Notes under the pieces: model-generated
What the model saw: only the letters and a program-made list of their open reading frames with translations
Databases searched by the model: none
Told to the model about the DNA's origin: nothing
Part shown: positions 31,452 to 44,414 of the stretch, one piece after another
Layout: the number at the start of each line of letters is the position of its first letter
Position numbering within the stretch: the stretch's first letter is position 1
Assembly (NCBI GenBank): GCA_016760335.1
Contig: CM028674.1
Location: forward strand, 40,808,801-40,872,800
DNA: 64,000 bases
Direction of reading: 5' to 3'
Source of the DNA: Gastrodia elata
Lineage: Eukaryota; Streptophyta; Magnoliopsida; Asparagales; Orchidaceae
Program-made: the position numbers and the translations under genes

Positions 31452-33984
31452 TGTGGCGCCCCGCTCCCTAGGTCCACAATGATTAGGCTAAGGAGTGGAG
31501 TGTCACTCTAGCAAATCCCTCACTTATCGTTGGATTAGGTAAGATCCACAATCCAATAATAGGGGAAGGATGTGCACAGAATATTTATGAAAATCAATCA
31601 CTAAATCTATATATTCATACAGAGTGTGGAAGCAATAAGAAGTAAGGATTACATCCATTCACCATACATCAACCATGAAATAAAATGAAATAGCTCAGAA
31701 ATAATAATGTGCAGAAAGTAAACACAGTCATGAGTACCTGTATTTTTTCATCATTTAATTAAAGTTTAAAAGACTGAAAATGATAATATCACTTGTCCTC
31801 ATAATGAAAAAAAAAACAACTAGAGGTCTTCTGCACTAGGCTGCTACACCTCCTCTAAATAAGGCTCCTCCTCAGGCACTCACTCCTCAAACTGAACAAG
31901 ATCTGACATTGTCGATTTCATAATGCCAGGGCCCCAGCCAATAAAAGAAAATTCTTATTAGACAAATTGTCTAAGTACATTTTAGGCAAATAATTTATCA
32001 AGTATTCATTAATATCACCATTTTACTCTAAACTAAATGAAACATCTATCTAGCATGGGAGCAAGTAAGCATATAATGGGATGAGGATACGTTATAAATG
32101 TAATATTTATAACTAAGTAAGAATTGAGGCAAAAGCACACCTCAAGTAAACTAAACAAGGTAGGGCATAAATATGTAATATAGTAAGTAAGAATACTAAA
32201 AAGAAAAATCTAAACCTAAATATGCTGATGATCATATGACATACGCTAATTTAAAACATTAATCTGGAAGTTGTACATATAATAAGCAGTAAAGTCTAGC
32301 AACCTATATATGCATCTACTCAAGTAAGTAGGTAACATAAGAAGAATACAGCTAACTGAAACAAAATGCATCAATAACATAATAAACAGTAAGAAAAAAA
32401 AACTATAAGAATGTACAAACTGCCATATCTTGAAGACTTGGCCAATCCGACCCAATATATTCCCGTAGCCTTTATGAAGTAGGGCAGACATAAGCAAGGG
32501 ACTCTACTAAACATGGTGATATCATTTATTATCTAATTTAAATGTTCTAACTATTCCAAGTTACACAAGTTTAGGATCTCTAATTCCTACTATCGAGTGT
32601 AACTTAGAAGTACATCCTTATAAGTTACAAAATATTAGGAGTAGCTAGGTCCTAATATGCTTAAATTAATGTCGACTATAAGAAATCATCATGACCTAAT
32701 TTATGAGTTTAGACGTTCAAAACTAAAAGCTTGTCTAAAATCTATCAAGATAGAGATTATGGATTAAACACCATGAGATTGGGCTTAATCATATAATCCT
32801 AAGGGTAGGACTTAAGATCTAGGTTAAATATAATTATGAATTAAGGATTGAGATAAATCATATTAAGCAAATCAGACTTAATAGGATGAATCTCCTATCC
32901 TAAATCTAATGTTGAAAGATAAAATAATCCAAATAAGTTATAAAATCTAGAAACTAATAAAACTAAGGATTCATTCATTGAATAATCCTGTTATTTAATG
33001 AATGAAATCTAACATAATATTTAATCCTATTCTTAAGGAATGGATCCTAAGGTGAAGTGAGGATTCCTAATAATAAGACTTAGAAAATTTCTAAGAATTG
33101 ATTGAATTTCTTCACACTTGCTGATTTTATTTAATTAGGGAGATTAGAGATGGATTTTAGCTAAGTAAGGCATATTAACCTTAGGGATTTTCAAACTTAA
33201 AATTGAGATATTTTACAAATTATCCCTATTGAGGGATTTATGACTTAAATTAATCCTAAATTAGTTTTATTACTAATTTTAATGATTTAAAGGGTATTTT
33301 AAGGGTTAAGGATATTTAACCTAAATTTTGGGCAAAATGACAATTTTGCCCCTACTTAAGGGTCTAAAAAGCTACTTTTTAATTAAGAGCTCCAAATTGG
33401 GATTTCTTATTGTCAAATGGTTCCTTACTATCTAACATAAAGATAGACAGTAAGTGCACAAATTTTGGATAAAAAATGAGTCCTATGGGTCCAAACTAAG
33501 GTTTTTGACCTAAGGGGCATTTTAGTAAATTACACCTAATGAAATCTAAATTTTTATGCATTTTACTATTAGTTACTGTTCAAGGATTCTATAGAGTCCA
33601 AGAACACAAAATGCTGAGGTCTAATGAAGTAGTTATAGCCTTTTTAATTTTGAAGGGCAATTTGGTAATTTTCTAAGCTAAGGGGGTCAAAAAGCTAACT
33701 TTTTCATTTGATGTCCAAATTCAGCAAACTCAGTGTGATATAGCTTCCCTATATCACACTGAGAACTTTAACTAGGAGTAGACCCAAATTGGACTTCAAT
33801 TGGTCAAGTTATGACCTAATTAAGGTTAGAGATATTTTGGTCATTTCTAATTTTTTTAGGGTTAAAAACTTAAATATTATGTTAGATTATTGTTGGCACC
33901 AAAATTCTAAGATATATAGCACTTTAAAATTTTGGATTTGGAGTCTAAATAACTAAGATATGGTCAAATGAATTTTCTGGACGC

Positions 33985-34003
33985 TACGACACGCTGTAGC
34001 GCC
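33985..34003. repeat. Single GC-rich palindrome copy
   Basis: GCTACGACACGCTGTAGC, one unit of the palindrome otherwise found in arrays, at the matching position in antisense LTR S5. Confidence 0.75.
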
Positions 34004-34313
34004 TGGTGGTGATTTCGCCTGTGCGAATACTGTGAAGGGTCACTTTTCGAGTTCAAATACTCTCAATCTAGAGCATTTCATAAGTGATGCCATATATTAA
34101 TGGAAAGGTTTTTTTGATACCTTTCCATTGACACCAAAATTGGCACAAACGGATCATCTATATATATGAACAATGGTGTTAAAGGCAGGGGTGAGCAGAA
34201 TGGACGAAAAACAGAGCATGAGGTATATTATGTTGAAAAACTATAATGGCTTCCATACTTAAATATGGATCAGCTCCTCTTAATACTTGATCCAGGGATT
34301 GCTCCTGATCTGT

Positions 34314-34334
34314 TATATATATATATATATATAT
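34314..34334. repeat. (TA)n microsatellite
   Basis: A short run of TA dinucleotides at the edge of antisense LTR S5. Confidence 0.9.
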
Positions 34335-34340
34335 GACAGG

Positions 34341-34809
34341 GCAGACTAAAAAAAACAAAACAAAACAAAAGAAAATATTTAATTAGACACATAGGTCTAA
34401 TTAAGGTTTATAGTATATCAAAATTTATAGATATTATTAAGCAGCATGATTCTGCAGGAGAAGCATATATAAATAAAATAATATGCAATATTTAAGTAAG
34501 ATGTGCTTACAAAATTAACAGAATTATAAATGCGAATATATATATCTAAGATAAGTACTCATTCCAATATAAAATATAGTAAGATATAACATTTATTTAG
34601 TTGGACAAAGTTACAAAATAATTGGAAAGTTAGATACATCTATCAAACTATTTGAGATGTGAGTTCTTGACTAACTACACATATCTTCTCAAAGGTTATG
34701 TGTAGTCTCTTTATTTCTCTATATATCAGCCTATTATGGCCTAACATAATGTCTGTATGGACATGAGATCAACCTAAACGAATCCATAATACTGATTTCG
34801 AATTATTTA
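34341..34809. other. AT-rich, no feature recognised
   Basis: Sequence between the antisense LTR and the pol of element A. It should hold gag and protease of A, but no trace of either can be read. Confidence 0.4.
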
Positions 34810-37680
34810 TTTTTAATTCTAGCATAAAATCTCATTTAAATATCTCAAAGTTGACTAAAAGCATTGTACAGAATGTCACCTAAGGAACTTTAAGAGCTTA
34901 ATGAGCAACTACAAGAGCTCTTAAGTAAAGGTTTCATTAGACCTAGTATGTATGCTTGGAGAATGCCAGTTCTATATGTTAAGAAAAAGGTTGGATCTAT
35001 ATGTATGTATATAAATTATTGTGAGTTAAACAAAGTAACCCTTAAGAATAAGTATCCCCTACTTAGAATCAATGATTTATTCGATTAGTTATCTGGTGCT
35101 GTCATATTTTCCAAGATTGATCTACAAACATGTTATCACCGGTTGTGAGTGAAAGACTCTGATGTTAAGAAGATAATCTTTCGCACTTATTATGGTCACT
35201 TTGAATTCCTTATGATGTCTTTTGGACTCACCAATGCGTTATCAATTCTCATGGACTTGATTCAGTGAGTCCTAAAGCCCTTTTTGGACAAATTTATCAT
35301 CGTCTTCATCGATGATATTCTCATATACTCTAAATTTTGATAGATCACGAAGATCATTCGAGAGCAGTGTTGGAGACATTGCATGCTCATCAGATGCATG
35401 CAAAATTCTCAAAGTGTGAATTTTAGTTAAATTTCATAACATTCTTGGGTAATGTATTTGATGCCCAAGAAATCCGTGTAGACCAAAAAAAAGTTAGCGC
35501 TATATATGATTGAATGCAGCCCAAGTCAGTAACTAATATTCGAAGCTTTTTTAGATTAGCCAGCTATTACAGAAAATTTGTTAAGGGTTCTCTCAGATCG
35601 CTTCTCCATTGACCAGATTGACTCAGAAAGTTATACCTTTTATCTGAAGTTCTAATTATGAAGAAGTGTTTTAAAATTTAAAAGACACACTCTCAACTTC
35701 CTTAGTGCTCGTTCTACCAAAGGAAGGCTTAGAATACCAAGTATATACCGATGCATCAGGAGTTGGTTTGGGATGCGTACTGATACAAAAAGGTAGAGTG
35801 ATTGCATATGAATTTTGTCAGCTCAAGCCTCATGAGAAGAATCTTTCTAGTGCATGATCTCGAATTTGCTGCTGTTGTTTTTTCCTTGAAAATTTGGCAT
35901 CACTATCTCTATGGCATTTAGTGTACCATTTTCACTTATCATTAGAGATTTTAGTATATTTTTACTCAGCACAAACTGAACTACAGACAGAGAAGGTGAT
36001 TAGAATTAATCAGCAACTATGATCTGAGTATTCAGTATTATACTAGTAAAGCAAGCGTTATAGCCGATGCTCTTAGTCGCCACACTACATTCTATTCCTT
36101 GATCACCGAAAGTCCCATCATTGAAGAATTTTGTAAGCTGAGCATTGAGTCTATCAGAGGTAAAATGCTTAATTAATTGATAAAGCTAAGTTCTGTAGAG
36201 CTAACCTTTTATAGAGATGTCTCCATCTCTCAGACTAAGGATGAAGACTATTTTAAGTTCAAAAACCAAAATTTAAGTGGTCATTGCCATGATTTGCAGC
36301 TATGTGTCAATGTGATTTATCAAGGGAATCGCATATGTATTCATAAATCCATGCATCAAGAGATTCTATTCAAAGGCCATAATTCTGGATACAGGATCCA
36401 CCCCAGTGGCACAAAATTGTTCTAAGACTTAAAGTAGTCCTTCTAGTGACCTGGTATGAAGAAGAGAATTGTAGAATCATTGAAAAGTATTATGCATGTA
36501 ATCTGGTTAAGGCCAAACTTTAAAGTCCTAGAGAATTATTGCATTCACTGGATATTCTAAAGTGGAAATGGTTTGACATCTCGATAGGTATTGTTATGGT
36601 ATTGCCTCACACAAGATTTCGTGTCGATGCAATCTGGGTCATCGTTGTTTGTTTGACTAAATCTGCATATTTTATTCTTATCCATCAAACTAACTCTATG
36701 GAAAAGCTTGCAGAGCCTTATATTAAGGAAAATATCAGGCTAGACGGTAATCCTAAATCAATCGTAATAGATAGAAATATTAGATTCACTTCCAAGTTTT
36801 GGCAGGCAATGCATAAGTATCTAGAAATTACCCTAGCTATGAGCACGACCTTTCATTCTCAAACTATTGGCTAGACCAAAAGAGTGAATCAAGTTCTTGA
36901 AGATTTGCTTAGACTCTATTTTTTAGATTTTATAAGTTTTTAGGAAGATCATATCCTGTTGGTAAAGTTTGCATACAATAATAGAGTTCAGGCAAGTATC
37001 AAAATGGCTCCATATGAAGCCTGTATAGCATAAAGTGCAGTATTCCTCTCGTATGGCCAAAAACCAGAAGTGTTCAACTCTTTGGATCTGAATTAGTTGA
37101 AAAACCAATATGAAAGTTCAGCTCATTCATTAGAGGATTCATACAACTCAAGATAGGAAGAGCAAGTATCATGATGCTCATCATCATCATCTGAAATTTA
37201 GTGTTGGAGATTTTGCATATTTAAAAGTTAGTCCAATAAAAAGTATTTTGAGATTTGGCATAGCAGGGAAACTCAGTCCCCATTGCACTGGACCTTATGA
37301 AATATTAGAAAAGATAGGATCTATAGCATATAGGCTTAATCTCTTAGATGATTTCTTTGTAGTTCATAATATATTTCATGCTTCATAATTGAGAAGATAT
37401 CTCAGAGATTCTTCTCACTTAATCCAACTTTTAGCAGTTGATATTTGACATGATCTTTCTTATTCTGAAGAGCTGATTAAAATTTTAGCTTGTGATCAAA
37501 TGTAACTAAAGAATCAGTCCATTCCCATGGTAAATGTTCAATGGAATAATTGTTCTATTGAAGAATCTAGTTGGGAAAAAGAGACAAATATGCATCGCAA
37601 ATATCCAAAGTTCTTTGAGAATTCTTGTACCTTTCCTAATCTTAACATGAAATTCTGTGAGTACTTTTTATTTTCATGAT
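34810..37680 (+). pseudogene. pol of chromovirus element A (RT, RNase H, integrase, chromodomain)
   Basis: The replication and integration polyprotein, with domains in the Ty3/gypsy order. Reverse transcriptase runs from about 34870 (ALYRMSPKEL, LLSKGFIRPSM) to the catalytic FIDDILIYS near 35304-35330, where both aspartates are kept. RNase H starts near 35735 (VYTDASGVGLGCVL) and ends with SVIADALSRH near 36050. The integrase zinc region is near 36355-36420 (HNSGYRIHPSGTKLF), and the core at 36539-36874 includes LTKSAYF and RFTSKFWQ; the first catalytic Asp appears replaced by Cys (VVCLTKS), and SDRD reads IDRN. GPYEILEKIGSIAYRL marks the integrase C-terminus. The chromodomain lies at about 37460-37625 (EELIKILA..., IPMVNVQWN, EESSWEKE, KYPKFFE) and assigns the element to the chromoviruses. 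Many stops and some frame changes make it nonfunctional. gag and protease are missing. Confidence 0.9.
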
Positions 37681-37723
37681 CCTTATTTTTCCCACTTAGG
37701 TGATGTCGAGGACGATATTGTTC

Positions 37724-37738
37724 TAAAGTGGGGGAGTC
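37724..37738 (+). other. Polypurine tract of element A
   Basis: AAAGTGGGGGAGTC lies directly before the LTR start TGTAATAACCC. This is where plus-strand DNA synthesis is primed in LTR elements. Confidence 0.75.
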
Positions 37739-38558
37739 TGTAATAACCCAAGGTTGTTACCCTAGCTAATCTAAGCTAAATTAAGCCTTAATTCTCATTC
37801 CAGTAGTTTTATCCACTAATTAAAATCTAAGCCTAAAAATTTGGTGTAAGTTGAAGCTCATTTGAGCTAATTAGCTATTTTGTTAATTTTGGGATCCTAA
37901 AAATTAGCTAAATTAGTATGATCTCCAAATTAAAGTGTGATTGCATTTTTTAATTCTTCACCCCCAAATTAGCAAAGGAAGAATTTTGAGAATTTTTGGA
38001 GATCATTCCATCCTAAATTGGATTTAGAATTCATTCGGAATTACTATTTAAATTTAATTAATTTTTTCTAATGGTCGGTTGCCTCAAAATTGTGGAGGCC
38101 ATCTTGACCATCGGTTCCATCTCTATGCCCTTAATCCAATAATGTGCTTGGAATTAATATTTAAATTTATTTAATTATTTATTTAATTTTTTCTAATGGT
38201 CAGTTGCCTCAAAACCGTGGAGGCCATCTTGACTGCCGGTTCCATATCCAAGCCCTTAATCCAACGAAGCATGCCTTTCTTTGCACATATCTCTTATCAA
38301 AAGTCAGATTGTAGTTATGATCCAAGAGTTGATCTTGCACCCACGCTCGACCGTTAGGATCCATTCCATCTGAGCCATCATGCTTTTGGTTTCTATCTAT
38401 CAAACGATCACTGATGCTTCTATGGCTGTGGATCATCTTCTCTGCCTGATCAGTCTCGATAGTAAAATTCCCTTGTACCATTCACACAAGAAGCTATCCC
38501 CCACTTCCCTTACTACTTTGTCAAGATCGTTAGAAATTTCCCATCGTTGGTTAGGCAT
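37739..38558 (+). mobile_element. 3' LTR of element A, part 1
   Basis: Begins TGTAATAACC with the inverted repeat TAATAACC/GGTTGTTA and ends GGCAT (38554-38558), the target duplication of solo LTR S1. It continues at 43045 once S1 is removed. Confidence 0.85.
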
Positions 38559-41500
38559 TATAACAAACCTAGGTTGATACATAGCTTAATTGCATCCTAA
38601 TTATCATTTCATTGAGTTCATCTAATCATTAGAACCAATCCCTAGAGATTTGGAGCGGTTCGGAGTTCAATCAAATAATTGGAATATTTAATAATATTTA
38701 ATTAATTAGAAAATTGAAATATTTAGTTTGACCTCGAAATCAAAATTCGACTTCACTATTTCACTCGTCACCCCCAAATTAGCTAGGGGTGATGTTTTGG
38801 ACGTGTTTGGAAGTTGTCAGATTTTCACGAATATTTTAATGTAATTAAATACGCTGAAAAATAGGAAAATTAAATACTCGTCAAAATTAAAATCCAACTT
38901 CATCGTTGCATTCCTCACCCTCAAATTAGCTAGGGGTGAATTTTTGGGATTTTTCGGAGGACATTTATAAAATATGAATTTTTCTTTATTTTAAAGAATT
39001 AATTACTTAAATTTAAAAAAATCAAAAATTCCATTTCCCTCCTCTATTCCTAGCTGATCCCTATGCTATCCCTTCCTCCCTACTCAGTAGCTTCCTCCCC
39101 ATCCCTTGTACTTGAGTGAAATTCTGCCCCTCTCCTTCTCATTCATGTGATGGGAAGGCTCATTAATGGAAGCCATGCCTTCCCTCCCCCTTAAAAAGAA
39201 CCTTCAGCTCCTCTTCTTCCCCATTTGCCCAGTTGAAGCTCTCCCCCATTTCCCATTTTTGCTATGCAAGTTGTTTAAGAGAAGTTCTCTAGCCTCTCAA
39301 GCTCTTAGGCTCCCAAGGATCTCGTATAAGGAACTTCCATTTTTGTCAGTCCAAGGCACCTCCTTTCCCCCATTGAATGGATTCAATGGCTACTTCATTT
39401 TGCTCTTATGCTTAGTTTGCATTCTTAAAAATCTGTAAATAGGATATGGAGTTCATTAGAGCTCATTAGGCTTGTGATTCTAGAAAGCTGTAATAGCTCT
39501 GTTTTTCCTTCTTTCTGCATAACCTGATATTTAACTCAATTGTTTACATAGTTAGAATAATCCTTTCATGTCGATTTTGCTATCAATGGAAAGGACTCGG
39601 AAATACCTTTCTATTGGTATATGACACCGCATGTGAAGTGTTCTAGGTTGAGAGTATTTGAGCCCAAAAGTTGACTCATTGCAGTTTTTGCACAGGCAAA
39701 ATCACCGTCAGGCGCCGTAGTGCCTGAAGTTCGAAATCAGGTCCGCCGTAGCACGCCATAGCGCGCTATAGCATGCCGTAGTGCCCGAGCTTTGAGTTGA
39801 GTATGCTATAACCCACTGCAGTGCACCACAGTGCCAAAACCCGCTGCAGCACGCCACTGCGCCAAAATCCACTGTAGCGCGCTGTAGCGCCAGGCTTTCG
39901 GCCAGAAGGCGCTACGCGCGCCGTAGGGCCCAGAACTGTTCGGATTGGCCCAGAACCGGCTGAAATGGTCAAAACTTCATAGTTTTTAAATTTTAAGAAT
40001 CCTAGGACCCTAGTGGGGCCGAATTATATCAAGATTGAGCACTGTATAAAATTATATGTGAGTTTTAAATATGGAAAAGATTGAGTTTTGACCCCTTTAA
40101 AAAAATATACCATAACATTAAAATGACCATAATTTGGTCATTTGAACTCCAAATTAAGAAATTCAAAATGCTAACTAAGTTAGAAAATTAGTGCCAACAG
40201 TAAATTGAAGTAAAATTTAGATTTTGATCACTAGAAACCCATGGTTGACTAAAATACCATTAATTTTAATTAGGTCATAACTTGGCCAAATGAGATCTAA
40301 TTTGGGTCTACTCCGAGTTAAAATACTCAGTATGATATAAAAAATCTATAGCCACTGAGTTTATTGAATTTAGATCTCTAATGGAAAAGTTAGGTTTTTG
40401 ACCCCTCTTAACCCTAGAAATGACACATTTACCCATTAAACTTAGAACACTCATAACTAATTCAATATGCCTCAGAATTTAGTGTTCTTAGACTCTATGG
40501 AATCCTTGAACAACAAGAAATAATAAACTATACAAATATTTAGATTCCATTAAGAGAAAATTACCAAATTGGCCCTTAGGTCAAATTCATTAGATGAACC
40601 TATAGGACCTATTTCTTGACTATATTTGGTATACTTACTATTGATCTTCATGTTAGATAGTAAGAAATTGTTTGGCAGTAAGAAAATTTAATTTGGAGCC
40701 CTAAATCAAAAAGTAGCTTTTGGACCCTTAAGTTAAGTGTTCTTAACCCTTAAAATATCTCTTAAATCATTAATAAAACTTATTTAGAATTAAAATAGAC
40801 CCTTAAACTCATACATTAAGTGAATTATTGAAAATTCAATTTAGGGTTTGTAAAATTCCTAAGTAATATCTATTATACCTCAACTTAGTTAAACTCATCC
40901 TTAATTCCTTTAAATGAACAAAATCAACAAATGTAGGTAAATCATAATAAATTCCATCAAATACAAAAATTTCTTAAGTCATTCCATTAGGAGTTAATTA
41001 GGATTTACACTTCACTTTAGGATCATATCCTTAAGATTATGAGTAGATCTTATGTTTGAATTCATTCATTAAGTAAATGGGCTACTCAATGAATGAAACT
41101 TTAGTTTTATTAATTTCTAGATTTTCATACTTTAATTATAGTTATTTTATCTTTCAATTCTAGATTAAGACTAGGAGATTCATCCTATAAAGCCTTGATT
41201 TTGCTTGATAGGATTTACCTTAATCATTAGTTCACAATTTAAATTTAAACTATGGTTCTTAAGTATTACCTTAAGATTATGTGATTAATACCAATTCATG
41301 GTGTTAATACATAATCCCTAGTTTTAGAAGATCTTGATCAGATCTTAGTTTAGAATGTCTAAATTCATTAATTAGGACATGATGATTTATTATTTAACAT
41401 AACCAATTCTAATTGAACTAAATTAGAACCTGATCAGTTCTAATTGCTTTTAACTTATAAGGTCGTGCTTCTAAGCTACACTTGATAGAAAGAATTGGAG

Positions 41501-43039
41501 ATCCTAAACTTGTGTAACTCGGAATAATTAGAATGGTTTAATAAATAACAATTGATGTCACCATGTGTAGTAGAGTCCCTTAGTCACTATTATTTTTCTT
41601 GTGCTTTCACATTCCTTGTATTTTGTGCCTTATTCCTTGAATATGTCATACAAGATAATATTGTTACATAAAATAAAAATATAGAATATTAGGATAATAT
41701 TTGCATTGGGTTCAGTTACTTGGTGATCTGACGCATTTTACTTTAATGGTAAAGGGTAAGGAGAAATAAGGAGTACTTGGCATTACTCATTGAGGAGTGC
41801 TGTGCTAAGTTTGGAACCTATATAGTCTTGCAGACATGCTTGACTTCTCAGCTACTTCTAGATGTGTCCACAGAAGTAAAGTAAATAATTAAAATATTTC
41901 TGCATGTGTACATTACTGCCTCTTCAATTTGTTATATTGTTCTGTTCGCCCTAGCCCAGATAGGCTTTGGGAATTTCTGTCTGCCCTAGCCCAGAAAGGC
42001 TTTGGGAATTTCCGTCTGCCCTAGCCTAGAAAGGCTTTGGGAGTTATGTTAGGCATGATTGGCCAAGTTTTTTAATATGGTAGTCATTACATACCTGTTT
42101 ACTGTTTACTGTTCACTGTTCGCTATTTCCTCTTTATCATCGTACTTGAGTTTAGTCTACCTTTCTTTATTTGTTTACTTATATATTATAGGATGCTAGA
42201 CCTTTATTGCTTACTTATATGTATCATTATTGGATTAATTTCTCTTAAATCAACATATGTTATATGATCATCAGCATATTTAGGATTAGATATTCTCTTT
42301 CAGTACTTTCACTTACTGTATTATATATGTATGCCTTTCCTTGTTTAGTTTACTTGACGTGTGTCTTTTTGCCTCAAATCTTATTTAGTTATAAATGATG
42401 TATTTATAACTTATCCTTCACCTTTGTATGCTTGTTGCACTCTTACGCTTTGCTTGTTTTTATAGTCTAAGTAAAATAACCATATCATAAAACTCATGAA
42501 TTATTAACAGTCTAAAATATACTTAGACAATATGTCTAACCAGAATTTTCTTTTCTTTAACTGGGCCCTATCATTGTGAAACTAATAATAGTAGATTCTA
42601 AGTTATTCGAGGTAGTTGAGCCTTTTGAAGATTAGATTCAGGAGGAGGAGCGTGTAACAGCTGAAGATCCTTAGCTGCTTAGCTCCCTTTTATTTTATGA
42701 GGATAAGAGCTTTATCTTTTTCATTTGAACTTAATTAATGTTGAAATAATATAGATACTATCTGACTGTGTGTTCATTACTGTACTATTTATTCTGAGTT
42801 GTATGCTGTATTTTCTCTATTTATTGTGGTAAATTGGATGAATGTTTACTTTACCTTACTTCAGCACTCGAATTTTGTATTTTCTTAAAGACTGATTAAT
42901 ATAGCATGTATGCATTGGCTTATCTCTCCCTTAGTAGTGGAATAGGGTTTACACCTAATCCCATGTTAAGTGAGGGGTTTGCCAAAGTGACACACCACCC
43001 CTTAGCTTAATCTTGTGGATTAAGGGGCGGGGTGCCACA
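38559..43039 (+). mobile_element. Solo LTR S1 (4481 bp, TSD GGCAT)
   Basis: Starts TATAACAAACC (TG mutated to TA) and ends GGGGTGCCACA. The 5-bp GGCAT at 38554-38558 is repeated at 43040-43044, and no internal region or primer site follows, so this is a solo LTR left by recombination between two LTRs. It carries two TCACCC..GGGGTGA hairpins (about 38767 and 38917), a GC palindrome array (39700-39935), and near the 3' end the stems TTAGACA/TGTCTAA (42523-42539) and CTATCATT/AATAGTAG (42568-42594). Confidence 0.9.
39700..39935. repeat. GC-rich palindrome array (array 4)
   Basis: At least six degenerate palindrome units, including ACTGTAGCGCGCTGTAGCGC (39870-39889) and GCGCTACGCGCGCCGTAGGG. The spacers are short and unrelated. 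Confidence 0.8.
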
Positions 43040-43044
43040 GGCAT

Positions 43045-44414
43045 CTTTGGCGGGCCTTGTGACCCGATCACTCTTATTATGGCATTAGGTTGAGCTTCAT
43101 TAGGCTTAAACCCATTGGATTTAGCCTGAGTCCCCAGTAACTTCAGGGCTATGAATATCCCTAAATTCACCCATAGTGAGTACTTTGCTCACTATGAATC
43201 CTCAATTGCATTCTAGTTTTCCAACTAATCCCCTCCTGCTATCCTGTCCCTAGTTGGCGGTGCCAGCAGATTTCTCAGATAATTTGAAAGTGTGGTTTGG
43301 TGTTCAGACCCCCTGTGAGGCTCAGACAATCCTCTACAACTCTCAAAGCACTTTAAAGCTCTAGCTAGCTTCTCATCTCCACAAATCATCCCATCTAGGT
43401 ACTTTCCTTTCCCCCATTGAGATGTGTGAGCTCAATGTCAATCAAATTGTGCATTAAAATAGTTCTATGATATGTGAGTTTGCTTAGGAGTTTAGGATTC
43501 ATTCTAGCATCAGGTTGGACTGTCATGCTCGGTCTAGACAACGAGTACTTGCTGTCTGGATATAGCAGCTATCCAGTGGAGACGAAGCTGCTCCACTAAA
43601 TTTTTGAGCTCAATTTCTGGCTCAGCCCATTTTGTAATTGTATTCCCTGGTCTATCAAACCCATTGCAACCGTGTTGGGGCTCTGGTTGAGTCTCGATCC
43701 ATCACATCTATCGATTGGGTTACAACTTTGAATAATGCTATATTCTGAGTAAGGACCCAGTGATCTGGTGGCTCCTAGACCTGGCCAACAGAGGGGTGCA
43801 TTCTGTCTCTACACCCTAAATGTGTAGAGATCAAGAGCTTGCTATTTTGTGGTCTTTATGGGGAGAATTTACTCCCCACATTTAACCTTAAAAATTCCAT
43901 ATGAATGGTTTTGGGGCTAGTAAGGACCCAGTGATCCCGGATCCCTCACATAAGGCTTCAGTGTGTGATCAGTGTGTCTCGATGTGAGGATCGTTTTGTG
44001 ATTTGAACCGAGCTGTGTGGTTGTCTGGTGACAGAGAATTCGACGATTCAAACAAGCCCTGACTTTTGGGTGTTGGGAGAAGAAGGCGCGAAAGAAGCAT
44101 AGTAATGGACCGGGTCATACCCGACCCACGCCATTTGGAATTGGGTTAGAAGAATCAGCCAATTTATTTGAATTGATTTCATTATGGAAATTAATTGGGA
44201 AATTAGATTCCTATGATCAATTAATCAAAATCATTTCAAATAAATTAATCAAATAACTTTGTAAATTCTAATATAAATGGTATGATCCAAGTACTATTTT
44301 GATCAGAAAAATGCAAGGAATAATAAACAGCAATTAAATTTAGCGTATATGGTTAGATTTCTTAATTTAGCATAATTACCTTAAAACTCTAATTAGTGAA
44401 AATTAAACCCATTC
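43045..44414 (+). mobile_element. 3' LTR of element A, part 2
   Basis: Continues LTR A after S1. It contains the LTR core promoter (43149) and GCTGTCTGGATATAGC (43552-43567), which matches fragment G near 5927. It ends with CATTC (44410-44414), the target duplication of S2. Joining its end to 51455 reproduces the order seen in S2 itself near 50560-50600. Confidence 0.85.
43149..43196 (+). promoter_or_regulatory. LTR A core promoter: TATA and palindrome
   Basis: CTATGAATAT (43149-43158), then the perfect inverted repeat CATAGTGAG/CTCACTATG (43172-43180 and 43188-43196). The repeat covers the expected transcription start. Confidence 0.55.

Larger units (their letters stand above)
31452..34340 (-). 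mobile_element. Antisense gypsy LTR (S5)
   Basis: Begins TGTGGCGCCCCGC, the reverse complement of the S1 LTR end (GGGGTGCCACA). It contains the reversed stem-loops at 31904-31928 (TGACATT/AATGCCA) and 31958-31974 (TTAGACA/TGTCTAA). Near 33960-34140 it carries a GC palindrome and the block CCTTTCCATTGACACCAAAA, which matches S3 (49143) and the complement of S1 (about 39600). The LTR start side is missing; homology fades around the (TA)n run at 34314. Confidence 0.7.

Noticed and set aside
34810..37680. Ogre (Tat) assignment for the main family because of the intron-like interval
   Set aside because: Element A has a C-terminal chromodomain and the interval lies at gag-protease, not protease-RT, so a chromovirus fits better.
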